This document shows, one piece after another, positions 7,526-15,649 of a stretch of 15,653 nucleotides of DNA (positions are counted from its first letter, which is position 1; every line of letters begins with the position of its first letter). Source of the stretch: Sphaerosporella brunnea (Eukaryota; Ascomycota; Pezizomycetes; Pezizales; Pyronemataceae); NCBI GenBank assembly GCA_008704415.1, contig VXIS01000572.1, forward strand, positions 1 to 15,653, in the 5' to 3' direction. The translations under genes and the position numbers were made by a program. The notes beneath the pieces were generated by a model. That model was not told the origin of the DNA. It ran no database searches and worked only from the letters and a program-made list of their open reading frames with translations.

Positions 7526-8055
7526 AAGGGCTGCCAATAGACGGGCCAGTTCGGCTTTTGGCGAGGTCTGAACCCGTTTGAATGAAACGGGCTTTTCAAA
7601 TCGAGGCCCGTTTGGACCAGGCATTTTGGACCGAGATCCAGGTGCCCACGAGCACCGGACGGGCTGCGTGACGTGCAAGCGCCCACAGGGCCCGCCAGGC
7701 ACCCGAACTACGTACCATTCTTTTAAATAACACAAGAACACCGAGTGTCCCGCAATACCGATAACCGACCAGGGATGCCGAAATGAGACCGCCACATGAA
7801 TAGGTCCTCGGCGGCCATGGAAACGCCACGGCACCAAAAACCCGTACACGGTGTCCCGGAATACCGATAACCAGCCAGGGATGCCGGGGTTTCGACCACA
7901 TACTGGCCCAACTGGCACCAAAGGCGCCTGTCTGGCAGACAGAAATTGACAACGTCCCCCGGAGCCTATTCGATAAGCGCGACACGCGCCCCAACCCGGC
8001 CTACTTTGTGGGGCCCCATTTGCCCCATGGGCCGGCGGGTCTATTTGCACCCCTG
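7526..8055 (+). mobile_element. hAT-like MITE copy 2 (CAGGGCTGCC family), 530 bp
   Basis: The left end reads AAGGGCTGCCAATAGACGGG (7526; first base changed from C) and the right end GTCTATTTGCACCCCTG (to 8055). The flanks are TAGGTCGT (7518-7525) and TAGGACGT (8056-8063), matching at 7 of 8 positions. The left 180 bp and right 90 bp match the copies at 4359 and 11221. The interior differs and contains a direct repeat of about 46 bp at 7745-7790 and 7851-7897 (shared core AATACCGATAACC), not seen in the other copies. No transposase coding was recognised. Confidence 0.85.
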
Positions 8056-8063
8056 TAGGACGT

Positions 8064-9337
8064 TATTTATAGTACGTACAAGGACGGACTATCAGTTATG
8101 GATTGTGCAGGACGCCTTGCATGGACAGCACAAATGAAACACCACACACAAAGCACCGCTTACCCGGATTGATGCGACCGCCCGAGTGCAAATGACCTTC
8201 CGCCCGAGTCATCAGAACCTGACCGGACACGCGGGCCTCGCCGCATCTTCCCCGGGTACGCAGCCACGCCCGGTCAATAACGAATGCTGTTTGAGTTTGA
8301 ATAAGCAGCATTGAGGCTTTGAAAACCGTCGTTGAGTGAACACGGACTGGCCATGGCTATGGCTCGAGTGCACTGGGAAGAACGCGGCCTCTTGAAACTG
8401 GGCAACAGGGTGCTATTTGTTGCGTCACTTTATGGCATCCTACACAATACTATGCACATTGATGACTGCACAAATACACAGCCCAGCGGTCGAGCGGGCC
8501 AAAATTCAGGGTTACATCACCCGCTACTCCAAACTTGTACGAAAACACACACTGTGACTTGCTTCACGCGCGACCGCCGCCGGGAAGGTTCTGTCGCACT
8601 CTATATCGTAGGACTGTGTGTTCCTGTAGTGCAACATATATGGCCACAGGCTCATCCGACAAGCGCGTTGGAAACATTGATGGTGTATAGTCATGCTTCA
8701 TCCGTCAGGCTGTTTTACACGAAAATCAGAAACACAGGGTCCTACTAGGTCGGAGACTGCATTCCTGGGTGACGTACGTGGTGGCTCGCTTTGATATACG
8801 TACAGATCACTCTGACAGATCCGACATTCCTGAAAAGGAGTTTAGAATCGCCTCGACCCTCTAATCTGCACCGTCCAGCGCGTCATGGTCGCTATTAATC
8901 TCTGTACCATCCAGGGCTATGAATCTCCGTACCGTCTGCAGCTGTACCCTGAACTTCTGACTCAGTATCCGGTACCGTGCCAGAATCATAGTCATCAATG
9001 ACTTCCACGCTCTGGAAGATCAGCGTCGCTGCCCACTGAGTGTGCGCCTTCCAGATGCTTTTTAAAACGTATCTGGACGCGGGAATTAACGCGAGTCCTT
9101 TGACTTACCGCCATTGTCCACTCATTTTGGCGAGAAGGCTTGCGCTGATTAATGCCGGACCGGGACCGCCGACATGCGGAATTTGTTCTACTGGAGCGCG
9201 GCTGGTCAATATGAAACGTGAGGACAGGTGTTGGGAGTGAGAGTTTGAAGGTGCTGTTGGGGCGGTAGTTGTGGAATAGGTTGGCAGCAGGCTTGATGCG
9301 GTTTTTTTTTGAATTTGCTCCTCGACACGGCATGCTG
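8064..9337. other. Unassigned DNA between MITE copy 2 and LINE L3
   Basis: The longest plus-strand frame (to 8748) has no good ATG at its start and no known motif. A minus-strand frame of 112 residues at 8995-9333 is basic and unrecognised. A T-run at 9302-9310 lies just beyond the L3 tail. I see no TIRs, LTRs or RNA genes. Confidence 0.3.
8862..8942 (+). repeat. Three degenerate short repeats
   Basis: The pattern TAATCT..GTACCGTCCAG occurs three times with starts near 8862, 8895 and 8920 and irregular spacing of 26-33 bp. It is a weak local tandem repeat without obvious function. Confidence 0.35.
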
Positions 9338-9359
9338 TTTTTTTAATCATATTGTATTC

Positions 9360-9373
9360 AGCCGCTTGCGGCC
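9360..9373 (-). other. 3' UTR hairpin of LINE L3
   Basis: On the minus strand this reads GGCCGCAAGCGGCT, equal to the L1 hairpin except for the last base. It is followed by GAATACAATATGATTAAAA, nearly the same as in L1. Confidence 0.6.
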
Positions 9374-9515
9374 ATGAAATATGTAAAAGAAGAGACTACC
9401 CCTGTGGCGAAGCTGACTTCTGAGGTCTGCGGCTCCTCCGAGGAAAACGGGCTCGGGACGTATGAAATCAGTGAACCAAGAAAAATCGTGACATGTCATA
9501 AACGGACAGAAATTC

Positions 9516-9901
9516 TCAAAACATGATGCCCTTATCAGGCCAGGCTCCAACCTTGTTGGTGCTGAGGAAATCTATCATCGCCTTGGTGCACCTATCGTCT
9601 GCAAGCAGATCGGAGGTGAGCGTAGTTCGGCACCGTTTGTGCCCCTACTCACTTGTAGCCTCCGCTACCTCGCTTGAGAGAACCCTCTGTTCGTGCTTCT
9701 ACCTCTTGCAGGATTTGAAGAGGTGGTCGCGTGTCTGTATTGCGCCGCTGCCGCACCACCAGCACTTGTCGTCCGGACGGAGCCCGGTTGGGTGGAGATA
9801 CGGGCCTTGGCTACCCGCAATAGGTAGAAGCACAAAGCGACGGTCTTCTTGGTTTTGCTTGGGATGGGGTTCCTCTTTTTCCTCGGTCTGTCGTAGCCCA
9901 T
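9516..9901 (-). pseudogene. LINE L3 ORF2 C-terminal domain
   Basis: Three frames must be combined to read this domain: PSKTKKTVALCFYLLRVAKA, then DDKCWWCGSGAIQTRDHLFK (CxxC...H...C zinc motif, better preserved than in L1), then LTSDLLADDRCTKAMIDFLS and TNKVGAWPDKG before the stop. The order and motifs equal those of L1, so the two derive from one family. The zinc segment retained here is the part deleted in L1. Confidence 0.75.
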
Positions 9902-10000
9902 GGGCTTACAATGCGCGATAAGCCACGCATTCCTGTCATATGCTTTGGCCTCGGTGACGCTGCGGGCGATTCAACCACACGTGGTGGTGTGTAGAAGGCC

Positions 10001-10258
10001 TCAGGTCAGGGGTCTGATGTGGCTCTCCACTGCCTCCTTCGCTGCCTGGTTTGCCAGCTCATTGCCCGATATCGGCTGGCACCCAGTGGTATTCCACCGA
10101 CTACCCCGGACTTCATGCGGTGAGATATCTGAGACCATGTACGTCCACATAACGGAAACAAATCGTTGTAAATGCGCGAATGCAGTTCCAACCAGACTTA
10201 CCGTCATTCGAGCCCGCACATTCAGCTGTATCGACGCGTCTCTAGCTCGCCGCTCCAA
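10001..10258 (-). pseudogene. LINE L3 ORF2: end of RNase H domain
   Basis: The frame ends in SRWNTTGCQPISGNELANQA followed by AKEAVESHIRP. This corresponds to RW.PGH..I.GNELADQAAKEA of fungal LINE RNase H. The PGH part is corrupted and the D of GNELAD is N, a G to A change, so the domain is inactive. Upstream of about residue 35 the match is lost, which marks the truncated 5' end of this copy. Confidence 0.65.
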
Positions 10259-10265
10259 CTATTGA

Positions 10266-11212
10266 CCCAGGCTGGCTCGGCTTGGTCGATCACTATCTAT
10301 GGACAGCTCGGCGGAAACCCAGCACCTTCGGTGGAACCGTGAACGGGATTTGGAAATAGATGTAATGCGTGGTAAAATTCCAGAAGGGATGTGCACCTTG
10401 CTTGCTGCGCTGTGTAGGCATCCTTATATGCTATGGACAGTGAAGTGTTTCAAACACAGTCCCGGCTCTGGGAGGGCACACCACAACAGGCGCGGCAACG
10501 CCAGATATCCAATGATGATGCAGGTATAGCAACTCCAGCATGATCTTCCCAGCGTTCAACCTCAAATGCCGGTGACGGAACACCCTTTTTTTGAAGCAGT
10601 CTCGAGGCTGGTGACATGTACAGACCACGCACGCTCAGGCTCCTTCCATCCTCCACCGCGCCGGGTTTGAAATATAATCCTAGTCCCCTCCATCAACAAC
10701 CCACCAAACCGCGCGGCCAAAACTCTGCTTCGCCAGATGCACCAGAGCTTTGAAATTGACAACATGAACTTCGAAGCGGGGATCGAATCTGCAGAAACGC
10801 ATCGCGGATGAAGTCATCTGGCTAGCGATGGATATGCAGTCGCTGAGATGCCGAGTGCACTGCTGCTTTTGTTTATTCTCTGCCAGGGAGCGAGAAGAAA
10901 GGCAAGCAATCGAACCGCTTCCTGTGTGGAACCCGTCGACGACAGTTATCAATAGTGGTCACGACTCGGGCCAAACAATAATAGAACGGGAAACTGGCAC
11001 GCCTATGGAAAGCACACGCCGCATAGCGACCCAGTCCATTAGGTAGGCCAGCAGCTCACAGGTAGTCAACGGTGCTTGATGGGGTGTTTTGGTTAGCCGT
11101 TCCTGGATGAAGTCATACCCTAAGCGACAGGAATGCTGTGCCCCATGATACAGTCCTAGTCAAATGGCAGCACACACAGTGTTCAGTGCAGTGGCCAGAT
11201 ACGTGCACCTGG
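10266..11212. other. Unassigned DNA between LINE L3 and MITE copy 3
   Basis: Minus-strand frames of 65-90 residues overlap at 10431-10952 (one reads RFEVHVVNFKALVHLAKQSF). They may be pieces of one decayed gene or element because they follow each other on one strand, but no family is recognised. No TIRs, repeats or RNA genes were seen. Confidence 0.25.
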
Positions 11213-11220
11213 AATAGAAG

Positions 11221-11579
11221 CAGGGCTGCCAATAGACCGGCCAGTCCGGCTTTCGTCGCGGTCTGAACCCATTTGAATTAAACGAGCTTTTCCAATCAAG
11301 GCCCGTTTGGACCAGAGATCTTGGACCCAGATCCAGGTGCCCACGGGCCCCGGATGGAGCGCGACATGGAGGTGCTCAAGGGCCCGCCAGGCTCCTCAAG
11401 TATCTACCGTGTTGAAAGAACACAGCGACCCCAAGAAGCGGTTAGCATCGGCGCCAACAATCTACAATTGCTCTCCCCAACAAGCACCGCTGTGATATCC
11501 ATCCTCAAATGCCGGGGTTTTGATCACCTGGTGCGCTCGGAGGTTGCCCCGCGGGCCGGCCCGTCTATTGGCAGCCCTG
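11221..11579 (+). mobile_element. hAT-like MITE copy 3 (CAGGGCTGCC family), 359 bp
   Basis: This is the cleanest pair of ends in the family: CAGGGCTGCCAATAGACCGG at the left (11221) and GTCTATTGGCAGCCCTG at the right (to 11579). Flanks are AATAGAAG (11213-11220) and AATAGAAC (11580-11587), 7 of 8 positions equal. It shares with copy 1 the left arm and the middle words CTACAATTGCTCTC, AACAAGCACC and CATCCTCAAATGCCGGGG, but lacks about 150 bp before the right end, so it is an internal-deletion derivative. Confidence 0.9.
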
Positions 11580-11587
11580 AATAGAAC

Positions 11588-12540
11588 GCCACCTCGGTCT
11601 TGATTGCGTACACTGCAAATGTTTTGAAACGATGGTATGGATCAACATCCGGAAGTCATCTCCTGGGAGAAGGTTCACATGCAGTGTACAGTAGTGCTGC
11701 TTGCGCAGTTCACCGTGTAAGAAGACCCATACTCCCGCTGCCTCAGTCCCTTGAACACAATCCATTGGCATCACATAAAACCCGGTTATCGTTGTCTCTG
11801 CCAGCATTGCGAGCGGTCAAAGAGCATGGATTTAACGTCGACGAGAGAATAGGACCTCCAACTCCAATACCACGAACGCTTCACGGTGCCCTGGGTGGTA
11901 GCGGATGGTTGTTTTCAGGATGCTGATTGGCAGCGCAAGAAGCAAATACAGTGTCTAGTAGACATAGAAGTGATGCACCGGATCGAGCCAAAAGCTCGAG
12001 CCTCGAGCCAGAGCCGGCTGCATCCTCCTAGATTTCGAGCTCGAGATTTTCCTTACAATTTTGTTGGCTCCAAGCGCCTCATCAACCCCCATCTCAAGCC
12101 ACCGTACCCGTCATATTGCACCTTCCACAACTCCCACCCAGCGCGCTGCCAGGACAACGACAACCTCACCATGTCGACGGTCCCCAGCAGTGGCCCCGGC
12201 TGCGATAATCGACTCAATGCTGGTGATGTGCACCGGGCGCCTGCTCCGGCTCCTCCTGACGAAGAAGATGAAGTTATGCCGGCGTTCTACAAGAAACCAA
12301 GCGGACAATGGGGTAAAAACTATACCAAAACCTCATGGAACTCGTGTTAATGCCTTTTACGCAGATACTTTCCAAGGTGCTGCCGGAGTCGGTACCCTTA
12401 GTGGGCAGTAGAGCTCGCCTTGCACCGCATTTCTCTACAATCGAATGATCATTTTCCGAGAATAGGTTGCGGGAAAGAGCGGATCTGCTGCGTCAGGTAC
12501 CGTTCCAGTAATTCAATCTAGCCGCATTGGAAGGGTTTAG
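11588..12540. other. Unassigned DNA; possible 5' part of an hAT element
   Basis: From 11588 to 11960 only short unrecognised frames are seen. Around 11982-12049 there is a cluster of CTCGAG/GAGCTC palindromes. An ATG at 12171 in the context CACCATGTCGACG starts a 59-residue frame (to 12350) containing DEEDEVMPAFYKKPSGQW and ending in TKTSWNSC. Its acidic-then-aromatic layout could be the N-terminus of an hAT protein whose C-terminus is at 12541-12789, with the DNA between them lost, but this is only a guess from position. Confidence 0.25.
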
Positions 12541-12789
12541 GTTGACCAAGAGCATGCGGCGATCGTCGACAATATTGGACGACGGCCACAGACCACCAAT
12601 GTTCATGGGACCATGGAAGCGACTGAGGTTGCTCGCTATATTTGCGAGCCTGCAGTGCACCGTGGGACTGATCAGCTCCATTGGCGGAAGTTGAATGGAC
12701 AACGGTTCCCTTCAGTGGCACGAATGGAAAGGCATTACGTGGCTATCTGCGCTTCAAGTGTTCCCTGTGAACAACTCTTCTCTGTGTAA
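12541..12789 (+). pseudogene. hAT transposase relic, C-terminal dimerisation domain
   Basis: A frame with no useful ATG start, open from the stop at 12538-12540, reads TEVARYICEPAV, then WRKLNGQRFPSVARMERHYV and AICASSVPCEQLFS, ending at a stop at 12787-12789. This is the hAT C-terminal dimerisation (hATC) signature: W-W-K-x-N-x-x-R-F-P-x-L-A-x-M-A-R-D-Y-L-A-I-x-A-S-S-x-P-x-E-R-x-F-S. Here R of ER is Q and the second W is R. The stop overlaps a canonical 5' splice site GTAAGT (12786-12791), so translation might originally have continued after an intron. The DDE catalytic part is not found upstream. Confidence 0.78.
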
Positions 12790-13063
12790 GTTGCGCATAC
12801 TAAACAAGATGCGCTCTATTAAAATAAGACGCCAGCTTCGGCTGGTTGCGCGATGTCCAGATCCCTTTGCAACAGTGAGGCGCCGAATTTCGACAACTTG
12901 ACGCACAGAAAAACGAGCGCGGATGTGCCAGGGCCAAGTGCTAGCCGCTATAGCAAGGTGCCATCCGTTTTCAGCTGTCTTTTAACAGTCATCTCGGGCT
13001 GGAGCATTTGGACGACACAGTTGGCTATCTTGCAAATACATACAGCCGCGACCATGAACAGCA
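12790..13063. other. Unassigned DNA after hAT relic
   Basis: A branch-point-like TACTAAAC lies at 12798-12805, near the candidate donor site. No matching downstream hAT exon and no TIR could be identified. Confidence 0.25.
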
Positions 13064-13637
13064 ATGAAGAGACCGAGTAAGAGACTCATCCAATCTCCAG
13101 AAGCTAAAGATATTGGTGCCAAGCGCAGAAGTCTCGCTGAGGCCAATACTGAATCACAGCGAATCGCCGAGCCTGTATTTCCGCGCCCGGATAAAGAGGC
13201 GGAAGAAGAAATTTGCCAGAGTTGGGGTTGAGGATGAAGAAAGTGTACACGTCCCCGCGGGGGAAGACCTACAACCCTACGTTGACTCGCTCCAACCATC
13301 GGAGTCACAACCATTCTCGCAACGAACTGCTGAAAGCAAAATCTACGAACAGGACGCACGTCGAGCTCAGGAACAAACCTGCGGCTATTATATCTGTAGG
13401 CCGTGTAGATCCAAAAAAGCTACTTGCCTCAAATCGAAAGCGCCTGACGGCCACGATCAGACCTGGCACGTTCGGGTAAAGACTTTTATCTTTGCACAGC
13501 TGGCCGAGACAGATCTTGGCGGCTTTCAAAAGACGCGCAGAGAAATCTCTCTTGAAGTTAAAAGACATCCGCTCAAGAAGCTACATGTTTCCAGACGAGT
13601 CAGCGGGCATGAGGTTTTATCGATCACGACGAGGTGA
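13064..13637 (+). pseudogene. Unidentified frameshifted ORF pair
   Basis: An ATG at 13064 opens a 55-residue charged frame (MKRPSKRLIQSPEAKDIGAK ... EEEICQSWG) ending at 13231. The +1 frame overlaps it and stays open from 13113 to 13637 (174 residues). The longer frame holds an acidic/glutamine-rich part and YICRPCRSKKATC, a CxxCRxxKxxC arrangement like the first half of a fungal Zn(II)2Cys6 finger; the second three cysteines are absent. The family is not recognised. A broken coiled-coil or DNA-binding protein is possible, as is chance. Confidence 0.25.
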
Positions 13638-13865
13638 GCAACGCGACTGCATAGAACATTATCAGGGCTCTGGCCAGGCCTATGTCCGCAAGCACTGCAG
13701 ATATACTCTCGCCGATATTCCAACCTCCCGCATCGTGCACTTAAAGTTCACATTATTATCTCTCAGGAATCCGCGAGGGTCTTCCAGAAGCATTGGAATG
13801 CGTCAAACCATTGCTCATTTTTAAGTATTGAAGATGCTGGCCGCGCATCATGGGACGGGACACGA
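13638..13865. other. Unassigned DNA before the inverted TIR pair
   Basis: An overlapping plus-strand frame runs 13492-13824 (110 residues, basic) without recognisable domain. Confidence 0.2.
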
Positions 13866-13873
13866 AGTATAAG

Positions 13874-14777
13874 CAGGGCTGTCAAAAGTCCGGCCGGTCC
13901 GGCTTTGGAGGAGGCCTGAACCCGTTTGATTCAAACGGGCTTTGAAAGTTCCAGCCCGTTTGGACCACACAATTTTGCACCGGAACCAGATGACCGAAGG
14001 TGCCCGTCAGGGCCGGTGAATACCCGGCGCCCGGCGGGTCCGCCAGGCAGCGGTACTATCTTTGCTTACACCGACATCAAGAAAAACAAAACGACGCGCT
14101 CAGATCCGGAATAGTGTATCGACCCCTGGGAGCTGTTAGCAATGCTCTGATCTAGGTACAGAGGCCCGTCTCACCCGCTGAACACACGCTCTGCTTCAGC
14201 AGACATGGCAGGAACTGCGTTAAGTTCAACACCCATGCGTGGGAGGTCTCGTCCAAACAGACCACGGGACCCATGATCCGTCGCCTTGATCCAGAAGTCT
14301 TGCATGCCGGCGAATCCTTCATCAGAGGGTTGCTGAAAGCGGTCAAATACATCGACTTGGGAGCTCCCCAATCGGGCCTGCTGTTTCTTCTGCCAGGCCG
14401 ATTCTTCTGCAGCAGTAGTTAGCGAACTGTTTGGTCGAAATGAGGCGTGCTGGCGGCAAACCAAGACCATGCAGGAGATCATTCCCGCGAGCACCGGGAC
14501 ATGGACCAACGTGGGTACACAGATTCTGCCGGTGATCCACAAGTCAATTAATTGCGATCGACGCTCTAGCTCGTGCGGAACAAGCACCCAGCAATCAGCG
14601 CTTCGAGCGGCCCTGAGTTTTGACCAGGGGTACCCGGCGCCGGCCGGCACCTATTAGATATCCAGACTGTTCTTACACCGGCCCGAACCTGTCAGGCTTT
14701 GCGCATCATGGCCCCACCTGACACACTCCGTGGGGCCCTGTTTGAGCTGGCTGGCAACCGGACTGTTGACAGCTCTC
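13874..14777 (+). mobile_element. hAT-related TIR element copy 4 (CAGGGCTGTC subfamily), about 904 bp
   Basis: The left end CAGGGCTGTCAAAAGTCCGG begins at 13874 and the right end reads CCGGACTGTTGACAGCTCTC to about 14777. The left arm has the same order of words as the 4359/7526/11221 family (GAACCCGTTT, AAACGGGCTTT, AGCCCGTTTGGACC, CCGCCAGGC) but is a diverged subfamily. A 19-bp perfect palindrome CCCGTTTGATTCAAACGGG lies at 13921-13939. The interior contains a minus-strand hAT transposase relic. No target duplication is seen (AGTATAAG against CGTTGTCT), so the right end may be damaged or the boundary wrong. Confidence 0.65.
14171..14650 (-). pseudogene. hAT transposase relic inside copy 4
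   Basis: The minus-strand frame of 159 residues contains, from about residue 84, SAWQKKQQARLGSSQVDVFD, RFQQPSDEGFAGMQDFWIKA and DLPRMGVELNAVPAMSAEAE followed by RVFSG and a stop. The last part is the hATC dimerisation motif (P.LA.MA.D.LSIPAMSAE.ERVFS) typical of fungal hAT transposases. It stops right after FSG, where intact proteins continue for another 30-50 residues. The first 65 residues overlap the right arm of the element and are probably not coding. Transcription would run from the right end toward the left end of copy 4. Confidence 0.75.
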
Positions 14778-15165
14778 CGTTGTCTTCAAAGGTGGTTCCG
14801 CCTGTTGGAGTGGGTGTGGTGTTTGCGCTCGACTCGATGTGCGCGGGGTGGTCCATGATTGCGTAGGCCAGCTTTGAAAGAAAGCCCGTTCGCTCAGGGG
14901 CCACCGATTGGGCTGAAGGGTTGTCACTCTTCAAACACGAAGGCAAGCATACTGTGATAGTTTTCCCCTCGGTTGAGGCTCCTGATTTCATGTCCCCCCA
15001 GTGACTGCGCCAGGGCTGTCAATAGTCCGGCCGGCCGCAAGGTCAACCGAGGCCCCACGGAGTGGGTCAGGTTGGGTCGGTGATGTGGCAGGCCCGACAG
15101 GTTCGGGCAGGCATAACAAAAAGCTGGATATCTGATACGTGCCGGCCGGTGCGCAGTAGCAAAGA
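14630..15165. repeat. Inverted repeat of the right arms of copies 4 and 5
   Basis: 14630-14777 and 15011-15165 are diverged inverted copies: both hold GCCGGCCGGCAC, AGATATCCAG, GCCCGAACCTGTC, ACTCCGTGGGGCC and TTGACAGC in the same order on opposite strands. The 233 bp between (14778-15010) match neither element. Confidence 0.7.
14778..15010. other. Spacer between two inverted TIR elements
   Basis: A minus-strand frame runs across it (about 14692-14991) but shows no known motif. The spacer appears to be the DNA into which the two elements inserted, or a remnant of a larger element that carried both arms. Confidence 0.3.
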
Positions 15166-15649
15166 ATTAAGGTCAGGTTGGTCATTGTGCCGAACGCGGG
15201 GCCAATAAAAGCGCTAGGTCGTTCCGCCGCAGCTACAGCGTTGATCGCAATCAAAAGACTGGTCGATACACGCCATGGAATGCCTCAAATCCTAGCGAAG
15301 GAAGATCTAGTCTATGAGGCGGGTGCTCAAATTCATCAGGTTGAGCGTATGCAGAGTCACTTGAAACAGCGGGCGGCGGAGATGGAGGTGTAGCTGAAGG
15401 TTGTTTGTGTTATTGAATCTGTATCTCGCGTTCATGTTTCTTTCCTTGATGTATGTGTAACCAAAAAACTACAGATGCCTAGTGGGCTTGCCGGGCGCCG
15501 GGTCCTTCTGGGCCCGGCGGTGCCCGTACGCGGCTGGGTCTCGGTCCAAAAAGCCTGGTCCAAACGGGCCGTGATTTCAAAAGCCCGTTTCAATCAGGCC
15601 GGTTCGGGCCGCGTTCAAAGCCGGACTGGCCGGACTTTTGACGGCCCTA
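15011..15649 (-). mobile_element. hAT-related TIR element copy 5 (same subfamily as copy 4), about 639 bp
   Basis: The end CAGGGCTGTCAATAGTCCGG is at 15011, and the opposite end, read on the minus strand from 15649, is TAGGGCCGTCAAAAGTCCGG. The arm at 15480-15649 matches the left arm of copy 4 (GAAACGGGCTTTT, GGCCCGTTTGGACCAG, GGCGCCGGG after reversal), so the element is inverted relative to copy 4. Both copies also share CTTGATGT..GTGTAA.CAAA next to this arm, probably the 3' UTR. The window ends 4 bases after the element, so the target duplication cannot be tested fully; the four bases present do not match. Confidence 0.65.
15280..15393 (+). pseudogene. Short coiled-coil-like coding remnant inside copy 5
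   Basis: A 37-residue end of a reading frame from ATG 15280 reads MPQILAKEDLVYEAGAQIHQ and then a charged helical tail ending EMEV before TAG 15391-15393. The frame is open upstream to about 15178. It sits where a transposase C-terminus would be expected by comparison with copy 4, yet it does not resemble the hATC motif there. Charged helical tails close the proteins of several transposase families, so the origin is open. Confidence 0.3.

Larger units (their letters stand above)
9338..10258 (-). mobile_element. LINE copy L3 (minus strand), same family as L1
   Basis: Reading the minus strand from 10258 down, there is an RNase H tail (ISGNELANQAAKEAVES), then the C-terminal domain (SKTKKTVALCFYLL, DDKCWWCGSGAIQTRDHLFK), the DLLADDRCTKAMIDFLSTNK motif, a stop at 9516-9518 and a 3' UTR ending in the hairpin GGCCGCAAGCGGCT, CAATATGATT and an A-tail (9338-9344). 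The 3' UTR also shares TTTTCCT(T)CGGAGGAGC with L1. The copy is 5'-truncated inside RNase H and broken by frameshifts. The upper limit is approximate. Confidence 0.78.

Noticed and set aside
7517..8050. Minus-strand frames of 132-177 residues over MITE copy 2
   Set aside because: They coincide with the non-coding, GC-rich MITE and have no motif; the same regions are closed by stops in the other copies.
8332..8748. Plus-strand frame of 138 residues
   Set aside because: The frame begins at TTG rather than ATG and shows no domain.
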